Origin: Streptomyces marianii
Lineage (GTDB): Bacteria; Actinomycetota; Actinomycetes; Streptomycetales; Streptomycetaceae
Direction: 5' to 3'
Assembly: GCF_005795905.1 (NCBI RefSeq)
Contig: NZ_VAWE01000001.1
Location: forward strand, 1,922,001 to 1,986,000
Length of the DNA: 64,000 nt
Shown here: piece after piece, positions 54,756 through 63,617 of the stretch
How the letters are laid out: every line of letters starts with the position of its first letter
How positions within the stretch are numbered: position 1 is the stretch's first letter
Notes under the pieces: generated by a model
Databases searched by the model: none
The model's input: the letters and a program-made list of their open reading frames with translations, nothing else
Told to the model about the DNA's origin: nothing
Translations under genes and position numbers: made by a program

Positions 54756-54767
54756 GTCCTCAACCTT

Positions 54768-55785
54768 CTACTGGGGCAGCTCGTTCAAGCGCTCAGCCAC
54801 GATTCGTCCGATCTCGCGCAGCGGTCCGGGCTGGGTCATCGCCCCGTGCGCGCAGTCGATCTCACGCAGCTCGACGTCACCGGAGACGTACGGGGACCAG
54901 AGGCCGCTCCCGGTGCGTTCGGCGCGGCCCGCGGTGGCGGCGAAGAACAGCATCTCCCCGTCAAAGACTCCGGAGGAGTACGAGCCCCGGAGGTTGGACA
55001 GGTCGGCGAAGACCCGCGCCAGGGACGTGAGCCCGTCCGCGCCCAGACCAGCGAGCGGACTGCCGGGGTCGGCAGGGTCGTGCCCGACCGGCTCCACGAT
55101 CGCCGGCCACACCCTCGGATCGTCGTGAGTGTACCCGGGTCCACGCTGCCCGGCGGCCGCGGGCAACCCGTCGAGTACGGCGAGGAAGTCGACCTTCTCC
55201 CCGGTCTCCTGGAGCCGCACGGCGACGGCGTGGGAAGGTCGTACCGGTCGTGCGGGCCAGCTCATCCAGCCGAGCGTGCAACTCCACGCCCAGCTCGACC
55301 TCGAACCCCCCACCACGCTGCGACGCCACCGCCGGACGAGGCCGGTCCGTCGGATACTCCAGCTCAACCGGCAGATCCGCCAGCGCCTCACGCCAGAACG
55401 CCAGCTGACCGCTCAGCTCCGAATCCGGGTCCTCCTCCGAACCCGGCACCTGCCGCTGCCACAACGCATAGTCCGCGTACTGCACCGGCAGCGGCGCCCA
55501 GTCCGGCACCCCACCGGAAAGCCGAGCCTCGTACGCCACACTCAGATCACGCACGAACGGACGCATCGACTCACCATCCGTGGCGATGTGGTGGAACAAC
55601 ACCACCAGCACATGATCGTCCACACCCAAGGACACCAGGGTCGCCCGCACCGCCAGCTCCGACGCAAGCGCGAAGGTGTAACCGACCTCCTCGCGCACCA
55701 CCTCATCCAGCTCCACCTCCCCGCACTCCCGGCGCTGCAACACCAGCCCGCCAGCAGGCACAACCACCTGCAACCGGTTCCGGGT
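54768..55785 (-). pseudogene. NRPS remnant: condensation-domain piece fused out of frame to thioesterase piece
   Basis: From 55785 down, one frame reads the later part of a condensation domain (RATLVSLGVDDHVLVVLFHHIATDGESMRPFVRDL with intact HHxxxDG; LPVQYADYALWQR; LAFWREALADLP). At about 55237 the homology breaks after ELARTTGTT and, one frame over, continues as the C-terminal half of a type I thioesterase (HAVAVRLQETGEKVDFLAVLDGLP ... CAHGAMTQPGPLREIGRIVAERL). Adenylation and carrier domains between them are gone, as are the start of the C domain and the GxSxG part of the thioesterase. It is a deletion scar of an NRPS gene. Confidence 0.85.
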
Positions 55786-55826
55786 TTACGCCTATCGAAG
55801 GTGCTGCCGCCCTCCACTACTCGGTG

Positions 55827-55862
55827 GTACCGTATAGCGGTACTCGGTAGCACGTAGTACCG
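55827..55862. promoter_or_regulatory. Two adjacent palindromes before the PadR operon
   Basis: GTACCG-TATAG-CGGTAC (55827-55843, perfect arms) and CGGTA-GCACGTAG-TACCG (55845-55862) lie 20-55 bases before the PadR gene and share the half site CGGTA. They are good operator candidates for autoregulation by PadR. Confidence 0.6.
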
Positions 55863-55883
55863 ACAGGCTGAGGAGTATCCGCG

Positions 55884-56210
55884 ATGGAGGACCTGACGGA
55901 GATGTTGAAGGGCACGCTCGAAGGGTGCGTGCTCGAAATCATCGGCAGCGAGGAAACCTACGGGTACGCCATCACCCGCCAGCTGAACGAGCTCGGCTTC
56001 GCCGACGTCGTCGAGGGGACGGTGTACACCATCTTGCTGCGGCTGGAGAGGAACGGACTCGTTCAGGTGACGAAACGACCCTCCGGGGTTGGTCCGCCGC
56101 GCAAGTTCTACGCGCTCAACGACGCCGGACGCGAGGAACTCGCGAAGTTCTGGGCGAAATGGCAGTACCTCTCATCACGCATCGACAGGCTCAAGGAGGG
56201 CGGGAGATGA
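55884..56210 (+). CDS. PadR-family transcriptional regulator
   Basis: The 108-residue protein is a one-domain PadR winged helix (LKGTLEGCVLEIIGSEETYGYAITRQLNELGFADVVEGTVYTILLRLERNGLVQVTKRPSGVGPPRKFYALNDAGREEL) with a short C-terminal dimerisation helix. It should repress its own operon until a ligand binds. GAGGAG precedes the ATG. Its stop overlaps the following DUF1048 gene, and two palindromes sit in the promoter. Confidence 0.92.
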   Translation: MEDLTEMLKGTLEGCVLEIIGSEETYGYAITRQLNELGFADVVEGTVYTILLRLERNGLVQVTKRPSGVGPPRKFYALNDAGREELAKFWAKWQYLSSRIDRLKEGGR

Positions 56211-56563
56211 ACTTCTGGGAGAAGGTCACAGGCAGCGATCTCACCAGGGAATGGAAGGCGTTCGAGGCCCGGGCCGACGTCCTGCCGGACGACTACCGGG
56301 CGACGTGGGGGCAGATCGTCGCCCACCTTTTCCCCTACGGGGACTTCACCGGTCGCAACCTGATGCCGATCCTCGACTCCGCCCTGGGGCTGCTCGAAGT
56401 AGCAGCGGCGGACGGCCAAAGCGTCCACGAGGTGCTCGGCGAGGACATCCAAGGCTTCTGCACCGCGCTGGCCGGCGGAGCGGGGGCCCGGACCTATCGC
56501 GACCGGTGGCGCGAGCAGTTGAACAGGAACGTCGCGAGGAAATTGAGCCGGCTGGGAGGCTGA
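56207..56563 (+). CDS. DUF1048 family protein
   Basis: The 118-residue protein (NFWEKVTGSDLTREWKAFEARADVLPDDYRATWGQIVAHLFPYGDFTGRNLMPILDSALGLLEVAAADGQSVHEVLGEDIQGF) is a helical DUF1048 member. The family is regularly encoded behind PadR regulators and has no known activity. ATGA overlap with the PadR gene; GGAGGGCGGG precedes it. No membrane segment. Confidence 0.88.
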   Translation: MNFWEKVTGSDLTREWKAFEARADVLPDDYRATWGQIVAHLFPYGDFTGRNLMPILDSALGLLEVAAADGQSVHEVLGEDIQGFCTALAGGAGARTYRDRWREQLNRNVARKLSRLGG

Positions 56564-56564
56564 C

Positions 56565-56891
56565 GTGGGCATCCAGAACATCATCGAAGGCAAGAATCAG
56601 TGGCGGGCGCACGTGGCTCGGGTCAAGGCACTCCCGCCGGACTACCAGATCGTCTACAAGGAGATGCAGAAGTACCTGTTCAAGGTCGGACCGATCAGCC
56701 TGCCTGAGGGGCCCCTGCTTCCCGGGATCGTGGACTTCTTCGAGGAGGGCGTCGCCGCAGGCAAGGGGGTTGTGGAACTCATGGGCACCGACGTCGCCGC
56801 GTTCTGCGACGACCTGGTCAAGGACTCCCCTACCTACGCCGATGTCTATCAGGCATCCATCAGCGCGGAACCCGGCGCCTACGAGAAGTGA
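56565..56891 (+). CDS. DUF1048 family protein (second copy)
   Basis: The 108-residue protein (GIQNIIEGKNQWRAHVARVKALPPDYQIVYKEMQKYLFKVGPISLPEGPLLPGIVDFFEEGVAAGKGVVELMGTDVAAFCDDLV) is a diverged paralogue of the preceding one, beginning with GTG one base after its stop. The pair probably acts together, for instance as a heterodimer. Confidence 0.85.
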   Translation: MGIQNIIEGKNQWRAHVARVKALPPDYQIVYKEMQKYLFKVGPISLPEGPLLPGIVDFFEEGVAAGKGVVELMGTDVAAFCDDLVKDSPTYADVYQASISAEPGAYEK

Positions 56892-56936
56892 CGCCCGCCT
56901 CCCGGGGTGCGGGCCGAAATCGAGGGCACTGCGTAA

Positions 56937-57236
56937 CCGTCGAGCAGCACCCTCGCACTCACTCATCGTCCTCTTCGTCCTCATCCGGGACACAACCTGG
57001 TCACGCAGACCAACAATCCGACGAACTCGTCGCCGGACCAACGTGACCAGGTGGAGCAGGTCATCTTCGATCAGGTGACCAAGAACAAGGAGGTGGTCCA
57101 GTACCACATCAAGCCGATCTACGCAGGTACCAACCCCATTCCGATCCGAATCGAATTCACCGCGTTCGGCAACAAGGGCTTCACCTTCTCCCACAGCCTG
57201 GAGAACCCCGCCGGCAACGTCCGAACCGCCATGTAG
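56937..57236 (+). pseudogene. C-terminal remnant of a DNA/RNA non-specific nuclease toxin
   Basis: The open stretch HPGHNLVTQTNNPTNSSPDQRDQVEQ then VVQYHIKPIYAGTNPIPIRIEFTAFG resembles the end of secreted DNA/RNA non-specific endonuclease domains found at the tips of polymorphic toxins (NLVT...NNP, YxxxPIYxGxNPIP). Upstream of this the frame is closed by a stop at 56934 and there is no start. The N-terminal export and catalytic parts are missing. A DUF1963-like gene follows, as in toxin-immunity pairs. Confidence 0.65.
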
Positions 57237-57267
57237 CGTCGACGCCGAACCGCCTTGGAGGTCTCGC

Positions 57268-58344
57268 ATGACCCGCACCACGCCACCGCGCCCTGTCGAC
57301 GTCGAGGCTGTCTTCCCCGCACTTGCCGCCCACCGGCGGACCGCGACACGGCTGCATCCGCGCCCTGGTGCACCCAAGACGGAGGAGAGTTCGGTCGCCG
57401 GGCCCCTGCTGTGGCCGGCCGACGAGCCGTGGCCGGTCTGCACCACGGTCCACCCCAAGGGCACGGGCCACCTCCTGCCCGACGTGCGCCTGCGGCGGCG
57501 CATCCAGAACGAGGCGCGAGGACGGGACTACACCGGCGAGGAGCAACTGCTCCTGGAGGGTATGACGTGCGGACTCCACGTCCCGGATCTGGACGACGCA
57601 GACCCGTTGCCGCTTCTGGCCGTGGCCCAGCTCTACGCACGGGACGTGCCGGACCTCGTCGGGCCGGACGGATGCGACCTGCTCCAGGTGTTCTGGTGCC
57701 CCTTCGAGGTACACGGCCCGGACCGCACGATCGACGTGGTCCTCAAGTGGCGGCGTGCAGAGGATGTCGGCACCGCACTGACGCCGCAGCCCGAACCGCC
57801 GGTCGCCGGCCGCGAGGAGTGCGTCCCGACCACGTGCGTGCTCCATCCGGAGCAGGTCGTGGAGCACGAGTACCCCGGCCTGCTGAGCGAGGACCTCCAG
57901 CAGGAGATCGCCGAGTGGGAACGGTGCCTCCTCGAAGAGGAAGACACCGAGGACGCCTACGACTCCTCAGCCCCGGCGAACTACGCCACCTACGAGGAGT
58001 ACGAAGCGGCCATGGCCGCCGCCCGCGCCGAGGAACCGGACGAGATCGACTACACGAGCGACCTCTCCATCGCCCCCGGCTGGAAAGTCGGCGGCTACGC
58101 CTCCTGGCACCTGACCGGCCCCGCCCCCGTCGACTGCCCCCAGTGCGGGACCCCGATGCCGCCGCTGCTCACCGTCGACAAATGGGAGTGCGACGGCGGC
58201 TCACGAAGCTGGATGCCCATCGAGGACCGGACGGATGACCCGGGAGTCATCGATCCCGTCGGTGTCCATCTCGGCCGCGGCCAGATGCGCGTCCACACCT
58301 GCCCGACCGACCCGACCCACCCACACCGTCTCAGCTTCCAGTGA
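57268..58344 (+). CDS. DUF1963-like (YwqG-type) protein, candidate toxin immunity protein
   Basis: The 358-residue acidic protein has the DUF1963 features: LLWPADEPWPVCTTVHP near the start, LLQVFWCPFEVHGPD, KVGGYASWHLTGPAPVDCPQCGTPMPPLL with a CxxC pair, and MRVHTCPTDPTHPHRLSFQ at the end. Members include YwqG and immunity proteins of polymorphic toxin loci. It follows a nuclease-toxin tail by about 30 bases, so it may be the orphan immunity gene. A middle segment (EEEDTEDAYDSSAP) is low-complexity acidic. TTGGAGG precedes the ATG. Confidence 0.72.
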   Translation: MTRTTPPRPVDVEAVFPALAAHRRTATRLHPRPGAPKTEESSVAGPLLWPADEPWPVCTTVHPKGTGHLLPDVRLRRRIQNEARGRDYTGEEQLLLEGMTCGLHVPDLDDADPLPLLAVAQLYARDVPDLVGPDGCDLLQVFWCPFEVHGPDRTIDVVLKWRRAEDVGTALTPQPEPPVAGREECVPTTCVLHPEQVVEHEYPGLLSEDLQQEIAEWERCLLEEEDTEDAYDSSAPANYATYEEYEAAMAAARAEEPDEIDYTSDLSIAPGWKVGGYASWHLTGPAPVDCPQCGTPMPPLLTVDKWECDGGSRSWMPIEDRTDDPGVIDPVGVHLGRGQMRVHTCPTDPTHPHRLSFQ

Positions 58345-59193
58345 GCCCCCTTCAGGCCGCATGACAGAAAGCGAACGCTCGACCCCGGCCAGAAAAGCAC
58401 CCTGGACCAGAGCCACGACGGCCGCCGTGCCCGCCGAAGGTGCTCAGCCGACGTCCCCACGGCCCTGCTCACAGGCACCGGCCCGGGTTCGCGCTGTTGC
58501 CGAGGAGGTCGGCCTGGCCTTGGAGCGTGGCTGGCAGTGGTCTTTCCCGCCCAGCCTGCCCATGACACAGCCGGTGAAGAAGCATGGGCGGGTGACGTTC
58601 TGCTGGTGCGGGGTGCCCGAAGCCCGGGAGACGAAGTGGACGGCATCGAGCCCCGGGTCGACGGCTGAGGCGAACTGCCACAGCCCGCTTCCACGTGCTG
58701 CCGGTAGCGTCCGGCAGCCGCCCTGCTCTGGGTGTTCTCTACCTGCCTCATCCAGCGGCCCATGGCGACGGACTTGAAGGCCAGCTCCTACGGCTTGGTG
58801 TCCCTGGTGGGGAGGTATGCGGCTGGTGCGGTCGCCGACGGTGACCAGCATGGTGGTGGCGGCGTCCTGACCGCGGCCCCCGGAAACCAGGTCGGGACCT
58901 GCGAAAGCCGGCGGTGGTCGGAACTCTCATCAGCGTTTCAACGGCGACCCTCGGGTCCGCGCGGCGCTTCGGCGCGCTCCGGACACCGATGGGCCACTTC
59001 TACAGTGGACCGGGCGGTTCCAACGAGTCCCGTCTCTCCGTGAGTTCCCTCATCGAGGAGGGGCTCGACCGGCTCGTAGCCCTCTTCGCTGAACGGGTTG
59101 CTCCCCCGCCACGAATACTCAGCTCATGCAAAGCGGAGGCGCCCCGTAATCTGCGAGCACGTGGAGATTTCCGCACCGGACGAAGGAGATCAG
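58345..59193. other. Long spacer without recognised gene
   Basis: About 850 bases show no supported gene. Short coding-like pieces exist (for example SLIEEGLDRLVALFAERVA near 59050 on the plus strand), suggesting decayed genes, but no family can be named. The promoter of the ABC operon should lie at the right end. Confidence 0.4.
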
Positions 59194-60084
59194 TTGTTAC
59201 GTCTTGAATCAGTGAGCAAGCGCTACGGCCGTGGCGATTGGATCCTGAGAGACGTGGACGTGGAGGCCCCGGCCGGCGAGGTCGTGGCCTTCGCCGGCGG
59301 GAACGGATCGGGGAAGTCGACCCTGCTGCGGATCGCGGTGGGGCTGTCCCGGCCAACCCGCGGAACGGTGGCCGCCCGGCCGCCCGTTGTCGGGTACGTC
59401 CCGGACCGGTTCTCCCCCGACGAACGCATGTCGGCCGCGGCGTACCTGACGCACATGGGCCGTGTCCGCGGGCTGACCACCTCGGTCGCCTCGGCGCGGG
59501 CCGGTCGGCTACTGGACCGACTCGCGCTGGTGGGCGGCAAGCATGCCCCCCTTCGGAGCCTGTCGAAGGGCAACGCGCAGAAGGTCGCGCTGGCCCAGGC
59601 CCTCCTGGTGGAACCCGGGCTGCTTGTCCTGGACGAGCCGTGGTCCGGGCTGGATGCCGATACCCACGGCGTGCTCGCCGAGATCATGACCGAGGTCGCG
59701 GCCTCCGGCGGCACGGTGGTGTTCACCGACCACGACGAGTCGGTGACCCGGGCCCGCGCCACCCGGACCTACACGCTCGCCAAGGGCCGCGTTTCGTCGC
59801 GCGGACCGGAGCCGTGCGTCACCGAGCGGCGGCCCGCGTCCGATGTCGTCCTGACCGCGGGCCGGGACGGCCGCGTACCGCTGGACCTCGCCTGGGAACA
59901 ACTGGACGGCGTGCTGACGGTGAGCCAGGACGTCACCGGCGTCAGGATGCGTGTGGGACGCGAGTCCATCGACGCTCTGCTGCTCACTGCGCTCCAGCAC
60001 GGCTGGTCCGTCGAGTGCGTCAACGGGACGACCACGAAACACCATCGGGCGCCAAACGCCGCGGCGAACGGAGACATGCGGTGA
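59194..60084 (+). CDS. ABC transporter ATP-binding protein
   Basis: The 296-residue ATPase has Walker A GGNGSGKST (Gly where Pro is usual), signature LSKGNAQKV, Walker B LLVLDEPWSGLD and H-loop FTDHDES. TTG is chosen as start since GAAGGAG stands five bases ahead and the ABC fold begins with LRLESVSKRYG; a GTG 11 codons earlier is possible. The C-terminal 80 residues (VVLTAGRDGRVPLDLAWEQLDGVLTV...) are a beta-rich extension. A partial inverted copy lies at 53.1-53.4 kb. Works with the membrane protein encoded next (GTGA overlap). Confidence 0.9.
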   Translation: MLRLESVSKRYGRGDWILRDVDVEAPAGEVVAFAGGNGSGKSTLLRIAVGLSRPTRGTVAARPPVVGYVPDRFSPDERMSAAAYLTHMGRVRGLTTSVASARAGRLLDRLALVGGKHAPLRSLSKGNAQKVALAQALLVEPGLLVLDEPWSGLDADTHGVLAEIMTEVAASGGTVVFTDHDESVTRARATRTYTLAKGRVSSRGPEPCVTERRPASDVVLTAGRDGRVPLDLAWEQLDGVLTVSQDVTGVRMRVGRESIDALLLTALQHGWSVECVNGTTTKHHRAPNAAANGDMR

Positions 60085-60740
60085 CCGCGCTCATCCGCTA
60101 CACCTTCGCCACCGTGCTGCACACGCAGCGCTACCTCGCCCCGCTGCTCCTGTTCATGGGGCTCATGGGCGTGCTGACCGTCAACGGCAGCGGCCCGCTG
60201 CCCCCCGCCTACGCCTCTTCCGCCGGCGCGCTGTTCGTCTGCTCGACCTGGCTGACCATCGCTCTGATGAGCCTGGACGCCCCGCCGCAGCGGGCGATCG
60301 TCGTCATCACCGCGGGCGGCGGGTCGCTCACGGTCCTGCTCGCGGTGATCGGCACGGCCCTGCTGAGCTGTCTCGTCCTGATGGTCTTCGGACTGTTCTT
60401 CCCGCTGTGGATGGGCGACTACGTGGTCACCACGACCGACCTCCTGCTGGGCCTCGAAGCACAGCTCACCTGTGCCCTCGTCGGCATCGCCATTGGCGTA
60501 CTGTGCTCGAAGCCGGTCTTCAGGCGGCAGGGGTATGCGCTGGTCGCCGCCCTCGCGTTGGTGATGGGAGCCCTTCTTGCCAAGGGCATGCCTCCGGTCA
60601 ACCGTCTGTTCACCCTGATGGCCACGACCCCCGACGCGGCGAAACTGCTCGCCCCCACGGGTGCCATGCTCGCGATCTCCGCGGTGATCCTTGCCGTGTT
60701 CACCGCTGTCACGCAGTTCGTCGCCGGTCGCAGGGAGTAG
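60081..60740 (+). CDS. ABC-2-like membrane subunit
   Basis: The 219-residue protein has about six membrane helices (YLAPLLLFMGLMGVLTV; ALFVCSTWLTIALMSL; LTVLLAVIGTALLSCLVLMVFGLFFPLW; LTCALVGIAIGVLC; LVAALALVMGALLA; GAMLAISAVILAVFTAVTQFV). The length is short for an ABC permease but the layout matches small ABC-2-type partners. The GTG overlaps the ATPase stop, so they form a transporter of unknown substrate. Confidence 0.82.
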   Translation: MTALIRYTFATVLHTQRYLAPLLLFMGLMGVLTVNGSGPLPPAYASSAGALFVCSTWLTIALMSLDAPPQRAIVVITAGGGSLTVLLAVIGTALLSCLVLMVFGLFFPLWMGDYVVTTTDLLLGLEAQLTCALVGIAIGVLCSKPVFRRQGYALVAALALVMGALLAKGMPPVNRLFTLMATTPDAAKLLAPTGAMLAISAVILAVFTAVTQFVAGRRE

Positions 60741-61288
60741 ATCCTCGGGCCCGTGGCCGTGCCGTCGGCTCGTCGATCAGCCGGCGCGAGGCGAACGGTG
60801 GAAGAGCCGGGAAGGCGGATCATCACGCCGGTTCCAAGCTGGAACGGAACGACGTGCGACGGCGTGCCTCAACCAGTGCCCGTCAGACCTTCTCCACGGC
60901 GACGCGTGAATGGCCGGTGGTGAGCACGGCGATGCCCTCGACGTCGGACGTCTACGGCGAAGCAGAAGGGAATGAGCCGACGGAGTCGACGGGAGCGAAG
61001 GAGCAGGCCTTCGAGAAAGCCGTCGACGGGCAGCACCGTCAGCCGTGCGACGTGCAGCCGCTCAAGCGCGCGGCACGCTTCCAGGACGGCTGGATGCACG
61101 GGCACCCGCATGGGGGTGATTGCCGGAGGGGTTGCCGACGTGGTCGGTCGGATGCGGCAGCATCGCTTGGGCGACGAGGGGGTCAACCGGGGCAGTGGCG
61201 CGTGGTCGAGGCAGACCGGCCCGCCGACGAGTCCCGGAGGCGACCGAAGGCTGTCGGGAACTGCGACCCGGGACGTGGTCTCTCCCCG
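60741..61288. other. Spacer with decayed sequence
   Basis: Apart from a short aminotransferase-like piece on the minus strand, nothing is recognised between the ABC permease and the convergent multicopper oxidase gene. Confidence 0.4.
61010..61105 (-). pseudogene. Possible fragment of a class V aminotransferase (cysteine desulfurase-like)
   Basis: The minus-strand reading HPAVLEACRALERLHVARLTVLPVDGF resembles the segment after the N-terminal domain of cysteine desulfurases (HPAVL...WLE...VTxLPVDxxG). The frame then becomes arginine-rich and unrelated. No other part of the 380-residue enzyme is present. Confidence 0.35.
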
Positions 61289-62755
61289 TCACCTCCCGGC
61301 CGCCGACCAGCCGCGTACGTTCACGGTGGCCATCATGCCCAGATCCTCGTGGTCGAGGATGTGGCAGTGGAACACGGTACGCCCGGGGAAGTCGGAGAAC
61401 GGGATCCGCAGGCGCACCCACCCCTGAGCCGGGACGAGCACGACGTCCTGCAGCACGCCGGTCGGCGGCGTGCCCGCGCTGCCCGCCAGCACGTGGAAGG
61501 GCCAGGCGTGCAGGTGGAACGGATGGTCCATGGGGCTGGTGTTGACCACGGTCCACTCCTCGACCGCCCCGAGGGCGACGCTCTGATCGTCACGATCAGG
61601 GTCGTAGGTACGCCCATCGATGGTGAAACCCATTCCACCCATACCCGTCCGAGCCATGCCCATGGCGAAGGTGAGTCGGCGTTGCCCGGTCACCGGGCTC
61701 TGCGGGACGGCCGGGGCCGGCAGCGTCGCGGGCACCGAGGGCGGTGTCGTGGCCGGGCCGGCAGTGCCCAAGGCGGCCAGGGCGATCGGACCACTGGTGG
61801 ACGGGCGACCGTTCATCATGCCGAGCCCGCCGCGGTCGTAGGGGTCGCTGACCAGCGCGTACCGGCCGCTGCGGGTGGGGCGGACGAGCAGGTCGGTGCG
61901 GTTGCCGGGGGCCAGCACCACGAGGTCCCGGTCGACCGGCGCGGGCAGGAACACGCCGTCCTGGGCGACCTGGGTGAGCCGGTGGGCTTCCAGCCGTAGC
62001 GCCAGGACTCGGGAGACGCAGCCGTTGATGACCCGCCATCGCTGCACCGACCCGGGCGTGGCTGTGATGACGGGCTGGTGCTGTCCGTTGACCAGCACCA
62101 GTTCACCCTCGCGGCCCACCGTCCTGGCCATCATGGTCGGTGAGGCAACCCGGCCGGCCGCGTCCAAGGTGGTGTCGGTGACCAGCAGCAGCCGGTCGCC
62201 GCTGACCGGCAGGTCCGCCACCCCTCCCACATCCTCGACCAGCAGCGCCCCGACCAGGCCGGCGAAGATCTGGTCCGCGACGGTGCCGTGGTGGTGCGGG
62301 TGGTACCAGAACGTGCCCGCCGGATGCCCGGCCGGAATCCTCATGGCGTAGTCGTAGCTGTCACCGGGCTCGACGGTGATGAACGGGTTGTCGCCGTTGC
62401 CCGAAGGGGATACGTGCAGGCCGTGGGTGTGCAGGTTGGTCGGCTGGCCGATGCGGTTGACCAGCCGCACCCGCAGCAGGTCCCCGGGCCGCACCCGCAA
62501 CGTCGGTCCCGGCGAGGTGCCGTTGTACCCCCACCCCGTGGTGTCCCGCCCCGCCAGTCGTACACCCGGGGCGGCGACAAGCCGTACGTCCAGCAGCCCG
62601 TCGCGGCTGGCCAGCACCTGAGGCTCGGCCAGCTCCTGGCCCCGGGCGGTCGGCCTCGGCCGGGCGCCCGGCCCCGTCGCCCAGCCCGCCGCGCCAGCCG
62701 TACCCAACCCGAGCAGAGCCAGCGCCCGGCGGCGACTGATCGGCTCCCCGCTCAT
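61289..62755 (-). CDS. Tat-exported multicopper oxidase
   Basis: The 488-residue protein has a twin-arginine signal (SRRRALALLGLGTAGAAG) and three cupredoxin domains with all copper sets: HTHGLH (T2/T3), WYHPHHHG (T3), HPFHLHAW (T1/T2/T3) and the final FHCHILDHEDLGMM with the T1 Cys-His-Met. A Met-rich stretch (MGMARTGMGGMGF) before the last domain resembles the copper-binding loop of CueO. It should oxidise cuprous ion or phenols outside the cell. It stands apart from the copper ATPase block at 47-52 kb. Confidence 0.95.
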   Translation of the reverse strand: MSGEPISRRRALALLGLGTAGAAGWATGPGARPRPTARGQELAEPQVLASRDGLLDVRLVAAPGVRLAGRDTTGWGYNGTSPGPTLRVRPGDLLRVRLVNRIGQPTNLHTHGLHVSPSGNGDNPFITVEPGDSYDYAMRIPAGHPAGTFWYHPHHHGTVADQIFAGLVGALLVEDVGGVADLPVSGDRLLLVTDTTLDAAGRVASPTMMARTVGREGELVLVNGQHQPVITATPGSVQRWRVINGCVSRVLALRLEAHRLTQVAQDGVFLPAPVDRDLVVLAPGNRTDLLVRPTRSGRYALVSDPYDRGGLGMMNGRPSTSGPIALAALGTAGPATTPPSVPATLPAPAVPQSPVTGQRRLTFAMGMARTGMGGMGFTIDGRTYDPDRDDQSVALGAVEEWTVVNTSPMDHPFHLHAWPFHVLAGSAGTPPTGVLQDVVLVPAQGWVRLRIPFSDFPGRTVFHCHILDHEDLGMMATVNVRGWSAAGR

Positions 62756-63366
62756 GGCAGTATGATCCTGCGCCGCCGGTCATCCTGCTCGTCGATCTCC
62801 CAGCGGTGTGTAGCGCTCGCCGCTACTTCAGGCAGACACTGCCGTTCTCCTCGCCGGACGCGAAACGGAACATGGGCAACCGTGAGGAGGTCCGCGAGGC
62901 CCTCCCGCGGCGAGCGAAGATCACCCCGGTGCAGGCAGGTCTGCGCAGGAGCGCGGTCGCCGCACTGGCCGACAGGAGCGGTTCCCCGGCCACCGGTCGC
63001 GCGCGAGCACCGCCGGCGTCCCTGGTCGTGGTCTCGCTCACTGCGCTGCCTTGCTCAGTGGGCGGATCGTCACGATCGGGCGAGGTTCCGCCGCACAGGG
63101 TGACCCCGTCGGCGCCGATCGATACGTCACGGCCGCCGGCCAGGCCCGGCACCGCATGGGTGGCTGAAGGAGGACCGGCAGCGGATGTGCTGTGGAACGG
63201 CGACAACGGCGGGGGACGCCGGGTTGCTCAGGATGGCGGGGTCGCGCGTCCGGCACCGGTGCCGGACCCTCCCCGCCGGCCGGCCTTGTGGAGCAGCCCC
63301 GGACTGACGAACGCCTCGGGCTGCTGGTGCCGCGGGGCGCAGTGCAGCGGCACTCCTCGCCGCTAC
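62756..63366. other. Spacer, no confident gene
   Basis: A minus-strand frame of 127 codons (62823-63206) has mixed codon use and no recognised family; it is not called as a gene. The right end runs into the ArsR operator. Confidence 0.4.
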
Positions 63367-63386
63367 AATTGAAGAGTTCTTCAATT
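63367..63386. promoter_or_regulatory. Perfect 20-bp palindrome, ArsR-type operator
   Basis: AATTGAAGA-GT-TCTTCAATT is a perfect dyad with 9-bp arms in an AT-rich island about 50 bases before the small acidic protein gene. The ATTGAAGA half site is of the ArsR/SmtB kind, and an ArsR protein is encoded just downstream, so autoregulation is likely. Confidence 0.8.
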
Positions 63387-63437
63387 TGCTAGTTGCCGAT
63401 GCGCTCAAGATCGATGCCGCCGGCAGGGAGGGTGACT

Positions 63438-63617
63438 ATGAGCGGGTTCGTGGAGGCGGTGCTGGAGCGGGTGCGGAAGGCGCGGGCCGGGCTGGAGGCC
63501 GCCCACGAGGCTGACGATGCGTATGAAGTCGCTCTTGCCGCGGACGAGCTGGATGACGTACTGCGGCTGGCGCGCAGACACGACATCGGCACGGAAGACG
63601 AGGAGTGCCAGCAGTGA
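63438..63617 (+). CDS. Small acidic helical protein (59 aa)
   Basis: The product (SGFVEAVLERVRKARAGLEAAHEADDAYEVALAADELDDVLRLARRHDIGTEDEECQQ) is acidic and almost fully helical with heptad-like leucines; no family is named. GGAGGGTGAC precedes the ATG. Its stop overlaps the GTG of the ArsR gene (GTGA), so the two are co-translated under the palindromic operator. Confidence 0.75.
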   Translation: MSGFVEAVLERVRKARAGLEAAHEADDAYEVALAADELDDVLRLARRHDIGTEDEECQQ

